Shown piece by piece: positions 48,302-58,430 of a DNA stretch of 64,000 bases (within the stretch, counting starts at the first letter, position 1; every line of letters starts with the position of its first letter). The notes under the pieces were generated by a model, which saw nothing but the letters and a program-made list of their open reading frames with translations, ran no database searches and had not been told where the DNA came from. The DNA comes from Megamerina dolium (taxonomy: Eukaryota > Arthropoda > Insecta > Diptera > Megamerinidae), in assembly GCA_963854835.1 (NCBI GenBank), contig OY978530.1, forward strand, positions 32,238,195 through 32,302,194, read 5' to 3'. Both the position numbers and the translations under genes were made by a program.

Positions 48302-49251
48302 TAACCAGAGTGATAGCAGTCATTACATCGACCTCGTTTGACAACTACCTTTTGCGACTTCCTGCTTTTCATTGATGATGGCCTAGGCATCTCATCTTCC
48401 ACCATATCGTCATGGTTTCTTGTTATTTATTGAAGAAGCAATTCTGAAGAACTGTTTCTTGGTGCATGGGTTCGCTTGTTCATATAACCATGGGCTAATT
48501 CACTACCATTTTCGTTTGGTGTGTTTTTGCTTCGGCTTCCATTCTGGACATTTTGCCAGTCTGGAGCTTTTGAACTGGGCTCTGGGTCTAAATTTATATT
48601 ATATTAAATTGTTTCCCATAGGTCCCTTATCGGAGTAAATTTGTCGTCATTACGTTGTTGACGTCGACTAATTACGTCATCGAAACGAATAGTTTTGTGT
48701 CGTTAGGTTAGTCAGTTAGAGTTAGTTAGGTCTTCCTCGACATAATGGCGCGAAATATTGGACGACCATAGTCAGCATCAAATAAATCTTCCATATTTTC
48801 ATCCTTTGGCCTAACCGTAAATGTGGAATATCTTACGAACGCAGTTTACTTATAATGCAATCATATTTATAAACGCTAGCTAATATCAACACCCCAAAGT
48901 GTGCGTGAAACAAATCTGTATCAAGTTGAACATAGTTCTTCCCATCCAAATGCTTCCTATATTTATTTGAATTTTCGATTATAATTTTTTCGACTTAAGG
49001 CGGAAAATGTAGCAAAAACGTATCTTTTATATCCGTCATTCGATTCAGCGCATATCTATTAATCCCTAAATATGCAAATGTACATGATCAGAACACGACA
49101 GAAAAAAACTTTCAGTTATTCTTACCAGGACGCATTTCAATTACATTGGATGCACGTAAACGACCGCTTGGAAAAGGCATTGAACTTCAAACAGTGTTGC
49201 CTTTGGACACGTAGAGTTCGTCCTCAGTTTTTTCATTTGAAGTACTCTCGG
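48302..49251 (-). pseudogene. piggyBac-like transposase, downstream part
   Basis: Frames on the minus strand carry VRPKDENMEDLFDADYGRPI and FRAIMSRK near 48760-48830. FDDVISRRQQRNDDKFTPIR and DLWE follow near 48640-48700. This FDD..R..R..DK..PIRDLW pattern is a hallmark of piggyBac transposases. After DLWE the sequence jumps to a C-terminal basic and Cys-containing tail (SQKVVVKRGRCNDCYHSG at about 48302-48360). The region with the three catalytic Asp residues is deleted and the Cys-rich domain is cut short. The protein cannot catalyse transposition. Confidence 0.75.
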
Positions 49252-52230
49252 TGGTCTGGTGGTATTTTCGCAAGGTAACGTGTCTACCTGCCTCAACCGG
49301 GTGGGGCTAGCGCAATCCTTGTTGAACTCATCGCAAGTCAACTCACTGGCTGTCATGTAGTTTGATCTAAACGCTATGTGATGATACATTTATTTGTTAA
49401 TGAGGGGTAGTCATATAGCTTGCTCTGCTTACTATGTGATGGCGCTTTCATTATTATTAATGGGGGTCCTCCATGTGGCGACCACCGGGCAACGTCCTCC
49501 TGGCACCCGCTGGGAGGCGGCTGAAGTGAGTGGCGAAAATCTCCTCGCTTAGAGGTTGTGCGTTGGGTTTGGGACCCGCCACATAAAAAATCCCCCCAAT
49601 GAAAAAACAGCAATGCATCGGATAAGGATTACCGCTTTTGTTGATGACCCCCGCAAACGAAAAAAGGACCACGATTTACGGATATGCACCTGGAATGTCC
49701 GGTCCGTTTATAGGGAGGGTGCCACATACAGAGCTGACATCACCGCTCTCCAGGAAATGCGATGGACAGGACAGGGCTGCTCCAAAAGAGCGTCCTGTGA
49801 CATTTACTACAGTTGGTATGCTGAAAGGCACGAAATAGGATGTGCATTTTTGGTCAGCAAGAGACTACGACATCTTGTCTCACAGTTCACGATTGTGAAC
49901 GAACGGCTGGCCACAATCCGCATCAAGGCTAAATTCTTCAACATCAGCCTTATATGTGCCCACGCTCCGACAGATGAGAAGGACAATGTGACCAAGGAGA
50001 GCTTCTTTCAGCGCCTCGAAGAAGCTTACGACCGCTGCCCCCGCCACGATATCAAAATCGTGCTTGGCGACTTTAATGCCAGGGTGGGCAAGAAAGGTAC
50101 CTTTGATTCAATTGTTGAAAAATTCAGCCTCCACCAGAACACCTCCGATAACGGAATGAGGCTGATCGACTTCGCTGCAGCACGAAACATTATAGTTGGT
50201 GGTACCAGATTCCAGCATCTCGTCATCCACAGAGCGACATGGTTGTCTCCAGATAAACGTACAAGAAACCAAATTGATCATGTGGTGATTGACGGAAGGC
50301 ATGCTTCCAGTGTGATGGACGTGAAATCGATCCTTGGTGCCAGCATCGGATCACTACCTTGTTGCAGCTAAGATGCGCACACGTTTATGTGTCGCAAATA
50401 AGAAGAGAAGTCCCACACATAGAAAGCTCGACGTCAGTAAGCTGCGATCACCAGTGACAGCAGATGAATTTGCCACTCGACTATCGGATCTGCTTATGCA
50501 GAACACTCCTTCACTTGATGATGCATGAGCACGGTGGACACATATATCCCACTCCATGATTTATGCTGCCGAGGAGGTAATCGGTTACTACCGACCTCTG
50601 AGAAATGAGTGGAAAGACGCCACAGAGAAAGGGAGCTGGAAAGACGCGAGTGTGAGGAGGTAGATATGTGTACCGACAAGAATGAGACTCGAAAATTCTT
50701 CGAAAGATCAAGCTCCTGGGCGGCGGTTTAAATCCTGGAGCCTCTTCTTGTCGTGATGGAAATGGGAATCTGGTTACAGATTTCCAGAGTGTACTGAGCC
50801 TATGGAGGGAACACTTCTCCACTTTACTGAATTGCGATGCTACGAACATTTCCGCCAGTGGAGGAGATTGCCCGATAACCCCAATTGCAGATGATGGTGT
50901 TGATGTTCCACCACCCAACTATTAAGAGGTTGAAACGGCCATTTTAAGGCTGAAGAACAATAAAGATGCAGGTGTTGATGGCCTGCCTGCCGAGCTGTTT
51001 AAGACCGGAGGCGATGAGCTGCTCACCTGCATGCACCGGCTCATAAGCAGAATATGGTCGGATGAAAGCATACCTGATGATTGGAGGCTCAGTGTTCTCT
51101 GTTCTGTACATAGAAAAGGAGACCCCACAATTTTCGCCAACTACCGTGGAATAAGTCTCCTGAGTATCGCATACAAGGTCCTATCGAGCGTATTGTGTGA
51201 AAAATTGAAGCCACAACCTGATTGGACCTTATCCGTATGGCTTCAGACCTGGTAAATCGACCATCGACCAGATTTACACACTGCGCCAAATTCTGGAGAA
51301 GACCCAAGAAAAACAGATCTACACACACCACCTATTTGTTGATTATAAAGCCGCTTTCGACAGTCCGGATTACCTCTACGCAACAATGTCTGAGTTCGGT
51401 ATTCCTGCAAAGCTTATTCGACTTTGTAGAATGACACTGCATAACTCCCGTTGTGCAGTGAAAATTGGGAAGGACCTATCCTCACCGTTTAATACCGAAC
51501 GGGGTTTCAGACAAGGTGATTCGTTATCGTGCGACTTCTTCAATCTTATTATGGAGAAGATAATATCTATCACTATCTTTAACAAAAGTGTCATGCTGTT
51601 AGCGTATGCCGACTACGTTTCGAAGTAGTAAGGGACTTTGTCTATCTTGGAACCAGCATCAACAACTGTAATGACGTCAGCCTGGAGATCTTGCGTAGGA
51701 TAACTCTAGCTAACAGGTGTTACTTTGGACTGAGTAAATAATTAAGAAGTCGAGCCCTCTCTCGAAGAACGAAAACTACGCTCTATAAGTCTCGCATCAT
51801 GCCTGTCCTAACATATGGCGCTGAAGCCTGGACAATTTCCACCTCGGATGAGCGAATGCTTGGAGTTTTCGAGAGAAATGTCCTACGCAAGATCTTTGGG
51901 CCTATTTGCGTTGGTGGCGAGTACCGAATAAGGTACAACCATGAGCTGTACGAGCTGTATGCCGATATTGACATGTAAAGCGCATCAAAATACAGCGGCT
52001 GCGCTGGCTATGTCATGTCGAGCGAATGGAAGAACACGCTCCAGCTAAGAAGGTGGAGGACGACCCAGAAGAGGAAGACCTAACCTCCGGTGGAAAGACC
52101 AAGTAATGGAGAACTTGACTGCGCTTGGAATTTCTAACTGGCGCCAGCTAGCGAAGAACAGAGATAGCTGGCGAACCATGTTATTTTTGACCTAAATACA
52201 TACTCGGTTGTTATGGCCACATAAGTAAGT
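49252..52230 (+). mobile_element. RTE-like LINE, complete ends, 12-bp TSD
   Basis: AAGTACTCTCGG lies at 49240-49251 and again at 52231-52242. The element starts TGGTCTGGTGGTATTTTCGC and ends GGCCACATAAGTAAGTAAGT, so the TAAG repeat is its 3' tail. At about 2.98 kb it is the reference copy for the fragments at 9941, 25160, 29641 and 37838. It lies inside the piggyBac-like element. Confidence 0.9.
49556..52190 (+). pseudogene. RTE-like endonuclease-reverse transcriptase (reference copy)
   Basis: Endonuclease is open at 49556-50371: LRICTWNVRSVYREGA (metal-binding Asn), ADITALQEMRWTGQG (Glu), FNISLICAHAPTDEKDN, KIVLGDFNARVGKKGTFDS (Asp/Asn pair) and RNQIDHVVIDGRH. The frame is lost at the SDH motif by a small deletion at about 50350. 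The RT starts at about 50930 and continues in 51031-51255 (MHRLISRIWSDESIPDDW, NYRGISLLSIAYK). The piece 51386-51628 has RGFRQGDSLSCDFFNLIMEK. At 51600-51630 a deletion fuses AYAD directly to the later VVRDFVYLGTSIN-type segment, removing half of motif C. The C-terminus with RKRKT-like pieces ends near 52190. Clade call RTE-like, moderate. Confidence 0.8.
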
Positions 52231-52372
52231 AAGTACTCTCGGTTTCACAGTCACTTTGAAAAGAGGGCTTTCATCCGGTTCGATATCGCTGCCTGATAAT
52301 TTCTCATTTTCACTTTCTTCTACGAGATTTCCTCTCTCTTCTGCAGCCAAATATTTAGGAACCGCACTCATT
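52231..52372 (-). pseudogene. piggyBac-like transposase, N-terminal piece
   Basis: The start codon at 52370-52372 opens MSAVPKYLAAEERGNLVEES, which continues as an acidic ENEKLSGSDIEPDESPLFKV to the LINE insertion point. Acidic, Ser-rich N-termini are usual in piggyBac transposases. The frame resumes across the LINE at 49251, sharing the 12-bp duplication. The link to the downstream part is positional. Confidence 0.65.
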
Positions 52373-52869
52373 TTTGTTTATTTTCGAATGAAATGCAGTA
52401 AAAACCAAATCTATTTGATCGCTTTGCAAACTTGCAGAAAATAAATTTTCAAGCTGATTTAAATAATAATAAAGCAAATACCGTTATAACGGCAGTAGCG
52501 ACGCCAAGCATACTGAATAAGTTTATAACCGAAATGTGCAATGGAACATTTTTGTACCATAGGATATTATGAAGTTTTGAAATTATAACAAAACTTTGTA
52601 ATGAACTTTGTTATAAAATGCAGAAAGCCGATTAGTAATGAAGAAGCTACAAATTGGTTAAACAGTAAAATTCAATATTCACTAACAAAGAAATAATGTG
52701 CAAACAAAAATGTATATGGAACATTTTTGTTCCAAGGATCGATTAACGGTTAAAAATTGCAAAACACTAAGACACAAGGAACAACCTAAGTAAAAGAAAA
52801 ACAAAATTTTGATGGCGTCATGGATTTTTTTCAATTTGATCAAAGGGTGTGGTCTGTTACAATGTAGTT
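52373..52869. other. piggyBac 5' non-coding end and flank
   Basis: AT-rich, containing the subterminal GGAACATTTTTGTTCC palindromes and the right TTAA at 52750-52753. Beyond it, up to the gypsy relic, nothing is recognised. Confidence 0.6.
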
Positions 52870-54345
52870 ACTTGTAGCGACCACTGTGAAATAAATACTC
52901 GAATTAGTATGAACTAGATTTTTTTATTCAAAGTACAAAAATATAATTATAGGTACCAGGTGTACAAGCTTAAATCCGCTGTTTGCTCGTAGATGGTGTT
53001 AGTGACATATTGAGCTCACATTCAACCCAATAAAATGGTTTCTTTATTTTCTCGACGGCTTTGGTGATGCCCAAATGCCCTCATTAGTCATTTCTTGCCA
53101 ATCTGGACGTATGCCTGCTCCTTGTATTCCATAAGCTTTACGAGATCTGAGTCATTCCGTTGATCTTCTTGCACTTGATCGGTGGTCCATGACTCCTCCG
53201 GCAATATATTCATAAGTCGTATGTCGACAATGTGTTTCTTAATTTCACCTCGGGAACAATGTTTTCATTCCATTTTGCAAGGACAACGAGATAGAGCATC
53301 CGCGTTGCGTGATGTGCTCCTTTACGATGCTCGATTGTAAAGTTATAACTCTGTAGCCGTTCAATAAAGCGTGCCAATTGTCCTTCTGGATTTTTAAATT
53401 GTAATAACCACCTTAGCGCTGAGTGATCAGTTCGTAGATGAAATGAGTGACCATACAAGTACTTATGGAAGTACTTTACACTTCCTAGTATTGCGAGCAA
53501 CTCTCTTCGAGTGACACAGTAGATTCTTTCTGGCTTCGACAGGATTTTACTGTAGTACCCTATTACTTTTTCTTGCCCCTCTATGACCTGAGAGAGCACA
53601 CCACCTTTTCCATAGCCACTCGGATCTATGTCCAACACAAACTTTTGACCAAGTTCTGGATACCCTAATACTGGTGCCGAACAGAGTCATTCTTTCAGCT
53701 GTTCGAATGCATTCTGTTGTTCCTCGCCCCACACAAATGGTTTGTTCTTTCTTGTTAACTCATGTAAACTGCTGGCGATGTTTGCAAATCGCATAATCGT
53801 CTATAATACGTACATAAGCCTAGGAAGCTTCTTAACTCGTGAAGATTCGACGGAATTTGCACCACTGCTACTTTTCTTTGTCGGTATGTACACTTTCCGT
53901 TTTTACTTTATGACCAAGGTATGAAGAGTGGACACTTTTTTGGATTAAATTTAAGCCCTTCTGATTGTATACGCTCAAATACTTCTTTCAACATATTCAG
54001 GTGGTCGTTAAAATCGTTTCCCATCATGATAATGTCATCAAGGTCCACCGAGCACGTTTTCCAGTGTAGTCCTCTGAGTACACGCATGTAGCCGGCGCAT
54101 TGCATAAGACAAATGGCATCACTGTAAATTGCCATAGACCATCGCCAATACTGAAAGCTGTTTTCATTTTGTCCTCCACACCAAGTTTTACTTGCCAGTA
54201 GCCACTTTGTAGATCAAGAGTTGAAAACTACTTCGCACCAGATAGTGTGTACAGAGTGCCAGCGATTCTTGGCAGTGGATAGCTATCTTTTTTCGTGATA
54301 TCATTTAACTTTCATAATCCACACAGAATCGAGTACTTGCATCCT
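52870..54345 (-). pseudogene. Ty3/gypsy Pol relic (RT, RNase H)
   Basis: Minus-strand reading starts near 54345 inside RT with STRFCVDY and passes KKDSYPLPRIAGTLYTLSGA, FSTLDLQSGYWQVKL (motif A Asp) and LWQFTVMPF. The catalytic YLDD appears as VDLDDIIMMGNDFNDHLN in 53908-54135. RNase H is open in 53210-53638 with MLDIDPSGYGKGGVLSQV, YYSKILSKPERIYCVTRREL and LRTDHSALRWLL. The linker to about 53100 shows decay, and integrase is missing. Motifs are very close to the gypsy at 61-64 kb (same KKDSYPLPRI and LWQFTVMPF strings), so both belong to one lineage. Two frame changes near 53650-53900. Confidence 0.8.
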
Positions 54346-55230
54346 AGTAGATATAATATAGGGATTCTGGATCAGCTATCTAACTGCGTGTGTTAGAGTG
54401 AGACAGACCATGTCGATGGTTGCAGCTATCTTAACAGTGTGTGCGAGGGAGACAGCATGTGTGAAGCTATCTTAGCAGTGTGTAAGAGCGAGAAAGGCGT
54501 GGCATGGTTGCAGCTATCTTGATAGGTGTGTGAGAGGGAGGTGGCATGATGGGTGGGCGGAGGGTGTGGTGGGGTGGCTTAGGCGTGAGGAGTGGCGGCG
54601 TTGATATGTATTCGATCGATCGATCGACCGATCATGCTAGCCTGTGCTACCAGGCTAGCATGATCGGTAGCAAGCAGCTATGTCTTGTAGTGGTTGATAT
54701 AGTAAGTACATATATGTTTGTGTGTGTGTGTGTGTGTATGTATGATATGATATTAGGTTGTAGCTAACTGGTTGACTCATAAGTTGAATCGCTTAGAGTA
54801 GCTTATCAGCCATGCGAGCTATGCGCTCGGTATAGTAAATGCATGTCATGCGTTTGTGTATGGTTATAGATTGTAGCTACATAGACTACATATAGTTTTT
54901 GTTGAGGTTGGTTCTTCATATTTTTTTTTTTATTATTCATGTTGAAGAGGTATATTTGTATACATTAACAAATTATATTTGAATTACTTGTCTGTAATTG
55001 ACTCATATGTTGAATCGCTTAGGATAGCTTATCAGCTATGCGGTCAGTATAATAAATGAATGTACATGCGTGTGTATATGGTTATAGTTTGTAGCTACAT
55101 AGGCTAGAAATATATTAGACTATTTATATCCTAATATATATGCAGCTATCATGATCACCAAAAAAAAATTATGAGTTTTTTTGGGGGTGGGTGACATAAT
55201 AATAGATTAGAGAAAGTGTTTCTACATGCT

Positions 55231-55292
<62 letters not shown>

Positions 55293-55361
55293 AGTTGCTT
55301 AGGTCATGCTTTACGGTTTTGTTATTGGGATAGGTAATAGATTAAAAAAAATGTCTTATTA
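54346..55361. repeat. Tandem-repeat, palindrome and microsatellite block
   Basis: 54365-54550 holds about four degenerate units of roughly 55 bp built on GCAGCTATCTTANCAGTGTGT. (GATC)n occurs at 54613-54626, with a hairpin at 54627-54668. (GT)n is at 54717-54737. Two copies of a roughly 130-bp unit (GTTGAATCGCTTAG.ATAGCTTATCAGC) lie at about 54770-54900 and 54995-55115, with a partial third near 55288. (TA)n is at 55222-55288. No gene is present. Confidence 0.75.
54627..54668. repeat. Perfect 18-bp inverted repeat (hairpin)
   Basis: ACCGATCATGCTAGCCTG is followed by a 6-base loop (TGCTAC) and its exact reverse complement. Confidence 0.95.
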
Positions 55362-56089
55362 ATGTTTGCTATTTTTTACGAGCTTTCTTGCATAGTTTAT
55401 CAGATGAGAATATCTAGTTCAACTTTTAACTTCAAATCGATGAGTACTATATTTTTCAATATAGTTAGTAAAATGAGATTTACAAAGATATACACCCTGC
55501 TGAGTTTATTTGTTTTAATGTATAAGCAAATACTTTCAGCTGAGCGAATTCCAATAAATTTGGTGTCTACATCAGATGGTGGAAGAAAGGGAAAATATGG
55601 ATTTCGTTTGACTCTACCAAATGATGAGGTGGTCAACATCGACATAGCTTTTTCTATGCTAGTTCTGCGAAAAATGAAGGTAGAGTATTTAGCGATGAAC
55701 CTACTAAAACGACACCATCAATTTCAAGTACGGAGGGAGCAACAAAACATTTTTTCACCGTGACTGAAGCTATTGAAGCATTCAGGCAAGATTTGATACA
55801 CAAAGAGCAAGAAATTAATGGTATAATTCAAAGTGAGTGTCCTTTCTACAGACATTTTAAACTGCTTTATGATTCCGGTACATACATAACAATTCGATGC
55901 ACTTATGATTCAAACTACGAGAAACGAGGTATGAGTATTCGATGTAGTGAATATCGTGAAGTTGTAACTGAACAGCTTATTGATGGTGAAGTTGCATTAG
56001 TTCGTTATTCTGATGAAAACTATAGATCTGATATTGAAATCTTAAACGTGCAACCTATTGAACAACTGTATACAATGTCAATATTCTAA
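55362..56089 (+). pseudogene. Unknown protein with signal-like N-terminus, one frameshift
   Basis: I do not recognise this family. An in-frame Met at 55473 starts MRFTKIYTLLSLFVLMYKQI then LSAERIPIN, a plausible signal peptide. RKGKYGFRLTLPNDEVVNI follows. At a T-run near 55648 the frame must move by -1 to continue into the next open part. That part carries a Ser/Thr-rich stretch and then AIEAFRQDLIHKEQEINGII, CPFYRHFKLLYDSGTYITIR and EILNVQPIEQLYTMSIF, ending at TAA 56087-56089. A loss of one T explains the break. An AATAAA lies near 56179. It could be a secreted host protein gene, or cargo of the neighbouring virus-like element. Size about 200 residues. Confidence 0.45.
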
Positions 56090-56177
56090 TTTAATTATAT
56101 GATGCAAATATTCACAATCATTCATGTTCATTCATGAATTTTTTAAAAACATAGCATGTAATATAATACTTGATGGT

Positions 56178-56185
56178 AATAAAGA
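56178..56185 (+). terminator. Possible polyadenylation signal
   Basis: GTAATAAAG lies about 90 bases after the stop of the unknown reading frame. Confidence 0.35.
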
Positions 56186-56380
56186 GTTTCAAAACATTTC
56201 TTTATTTTGTTTGTTTATTGTTTACACTCAGACTTCGTATGCTAATAATCGATACATTTTGTTTATATTATATTTTTAAACTTAACTGTTGAGTAAGCAA
56301 TAATTTTTTGATATAAATTGAGTATATCGATTTGAAGTTCTCATTAGTCTTTGATAAAGTTTTACGTAGAGGACATAATA

Positions 56381-56542
56381 ATGTGTAATAGTAGTAATAG
56401 TAGCGGTGGTAGTAATAAATATGGTCACATAAAAATGGAAGATACTGCTGTCCATTCAAATTCGAAAGAGCTAAACACTGAGGAAGAGGATGCAAAAAAG
56501 TATAGTACATCAAATGTTCCATATGAAAGATTGAAGAATTGA
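56381..56542 (+). CDS. Small Ser/Asn-rich reading frame, unknown
   Basis: A short frame reads MCNSSNSSGGSNKYGHIKME and then acidic, polar sequence to a stop at 56540-56542. It has low complexity and no family. It lies 57 bases upstream of the CARD-like frame in the same direction. It may be a small gene of the same unit, or chance. An earlier in-frame Met exists at 56351. Confidence 0.25.
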   Translation: MCNSSNSSGGSNKYGHIKMEDTAVHSNSKELNTEEEDAKKYSTSNVPYERLKN

Positions 56543-56599
56543 TAATCGGAGTTAGTGATAGAGTGAAGCTCACATCAAGCAAGCTACAATAAAATAATC

Positions 56600-56894
56600 A
56601 TGGACGATATACACCGAGATATTATTTTAAGAAATATTGAACAATTAATCTGGCTAACAAATTATAAAGAACATTCGATGTGTGGAAAACAACCTCATAA
56701 CACAGCGCGTGCTAGATATAATACAGTATAGATTATTTCCCAACATCTTAGATGATGATGATGATGACGATGTTGATGAATATAATAGAGAAAGGAGGCT
56801 TAATGCAGAACTATTCACAAAGATAACTCATCAGGGACCTGACGCCTTGGAAAAATTACAAATTATTTTTAAAGAATTAAAGTATATATTTTAG
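56600..56894 (+). pseudogene. CARD-only protein, Dronc-like (one frameshift)
   Basis: The start at 56600 opens MDDIHRDIILRNIEQLIWLT then NYKEHSM. A 2-base loss in a GTGTG context at about 56681 shifts the frame. It continues from 56682 with NLITQRVLDII, a run of seven Asp, RERRLNAELFTKIT and HQGPDALEKLQIIFKEL, stopping at 56894. The pattern HR..I..N...L...TNY....M, then a late RRL..KIT..GP.A...L, is that of the caspase-recruitment domain of insect initiator caspase Dronc. That domain binds the Dark adaptor in the apoptosome. No caspase domain follows, so this would be a CARD-only protein, which could act as an apoptosome decoy. Convergent with the PLA2 gene of Polinton-like copy 2. Function is inferred. 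Confidence 0.6.
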
Positions 56895-56906
56895 ATAATT
56901 GATATT

Positions 56907-57375
56907 CCCTTTGTTCCCCCTAAATGTATTACTGATTACTTTATGTGCGATTTTCACAGCATTTTCAACGATATCAGGCATCTGACGTTTCAAGTTTTGC
57001 GCGCCTTCGCAAGGGCAGTTGTAAATCATTTTTTAGGACATTTACTTTTTAGACATTTTTGTTTCCGTCTCGTCTTCGTAATGTTATTATCCATTCCGAA
57101 TTTAACTTTAGATTTCATCGTGTTTGTCACAAGCCAAGCACTTACCTTCTCACCAATGCTACTATCCTTTAAAGTTACTCTTTGCCAAGCTCTTTCAACA
57201 TGTTGTTTATCAGCAATGTGTCTCTTACATAGAATATGTTTTTCGAATATGCAATATCGTGTTCTCTACAAGCAGCATTTAATGGATTTACACCCTTATC
57301 ACCTCTATTTAAACGCATTTTAAGCTCACCGCAAAATTGATAGCCAGGTAAATGTAATTCAACTGGCAAAGAATT
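56907..57375 (-). pseudogene. PLA2-domain protein (Polinton-like copy 2)
   Basis: The minus frame reads NSLPVELHLPGYQFCG, but the next residues of the Ca-binding loop (PGT in copy 1) are deleted. RLNRGDKGVNPLNAACREHD and IAYSKN follow, keeping the His-Asp catalytic pair. In the next frame come LKDSSIGEKVSAWLVTNTMK and a basic stretch. Then NLKRQMPDIVENAVKIAHKV is equivalent to the KIGKKLI part of copy 1. It stops before the hydrophobic pX segment at about 56907. No ATG is visible at the start, and the open part begins with TTG. The loop deletion would abolish Ca binding even without the frameshifts. Confidence 0.75.
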
Positions 57376-57379
57376 AATT

Positions 57380-57895
57380 ATGGACTCCTACTACCGAATA
57401 CAAACAGATGTTTATGGGAAATCACTTAATCAACCGAAATATCAGTATTTGAAGAAGTTACTCACCCCAATAAAAGAGATGGGGCTTTTCACATTCTCAG
57501 AGAATGAGGAAGTTATACCACCAAATGAAGCCAGAAAAAATTCCATTATGATATTTGATGATGTTGCGTGTGAAAAACAAAATAATATTCGAGTATATTT
57601 CTGCATGGGTCGTCATAATAAAATTGATAGCTTCTATTTATGTCAAACATATACACGCATTCCAAAGCATTTAATTCGTGATAATGCTAACTTAATAATA
57701 ATGTTTAAGCAAGATGAGTTAAATATTAAGCATGTGTATAATGATCATGTTGGAACTGATCTTACATATGAGAAGTTTCATGAGATGTGTAAAGAATGCT
57801 GGTGTGATAAATATGGATTTCTCGTAATATCTAAAGATGATCCAATTGCTGATGGACGTTATAGGAAAGGGTTCGATATATTTATAAAATATTAG
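57380..57895 (+). CDS. Packaging ATPase, Walker B half (Polinton-like copy 2)
   Basis: A single open frame of 171 residues. It begins with nine residues unlike the family (MDSYYRIQT), then DVYGKSLNQPKYQYLKKLL, FTFSENEEVIPPNEA and Walker B NSIMIFDDVACEKQ. MGRHNKIDSFYLCQTYTRIP, KHLIRDNANLIIMFKQDELN and IKHVYNDHVGTDLTYEKF follow, ending in RYRKGFDIFIKY. Family members are about 210-240 residues long. Here the N-terminal P-loop is missing, removed by the deletion that also eliminated the divergent spacer. Without Walker A it cannot hydrolyse ATP, yet the rest has stayed open, which suggests recent decay. Confidence 0.8.
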   Translation: MDSYYRIQTDVYGKSLNQPKYQYLKKLLTPIKEMGLFTFSENEEVIPPNEARKNSIMIFDDVACEKQNNIRVYFCMGRHNKIDSFYLCQTYTRIPKHLIRDNANLIIMFKQDELNIKHVYNDHVGTDLTYEKFHEMCKECWCDKYGFLVISKDDPIADGRYRKGFDIFIKY

Positions 57896-58430
57896 CTATA
57901 TATATTATCTATGAATCGAATATATATAGACATTTAAGATAATTCTATACTCGCATGCAGATATGCTGCGGAAAGTCGATCGAAAAATGTTGAAAGAAAT
58001 TGTTAAGGTGCGAAAGTCGCTAAAACAAAACTTTGAAAGTATCAAAATAGGTGAAGTTGATACGGAAAATCAATTGGAAAAAACTGTTCATCCTATAACA
58101 ACACCTCTGAAAGCTTTGATTGATAAAGCTGGCACATTAAACACTAATGAATCGAATATTAAAAGTCATCCTAAAGATTATAAAGATGAATATACTCTAT
58201 ATAAAGGTGATCGGAAACTATTTAAATCTCAAAATCCTTTACCGTATGAGAAGACTAAAATTACTACCAGCACACCAAAGAGAGTATCATCATCACAAAG
58301 TCGTAATAATACTAGCACCACTGCTAATGATGATGTTTTTTATTCAAAAATGTCCGGTGACACTCTTGTCGATACTACTCATGATAGTATTTCATCAACA
58401 TTAGAAAAATCACCATCATCTTCACAATTA

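Larger units (their letters stand above)
47939..52749 (-). mobile_element. piggyBac-like element, interrupted by an RTE-like LINE
   Basis: It is flanked by TTAA at 47935-47938 and 52750-52753. The terminal repeats match over 12 of the first 16 bases (CCGT at both ends, ending TCCTT). Subterminal palindromes of the type TGGAACATTTTNGTTCCA occur at 47979-47996 and 52717-52734, with a variant at 52542-52559. Removing the LINE (49252-52230) leaves about 1.83 kb. The transposase is on the minus strand and lacks its catalytic middle. Confidence 0.8.

Noticed and set aside
54546..54767. Gly/Val-rich frame with a Cys/Val-rich tail
   Set aside because: It runs through tandem repeats, a palindrome and a (GT)n tract and has no gene context.
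55640..55665. Programmed -1 ribosomal frameshift in the unknown gene
   Set aside because: The T-run does not form a canonical slippery heptamer in the zero frame. A one-base loss is simpler.
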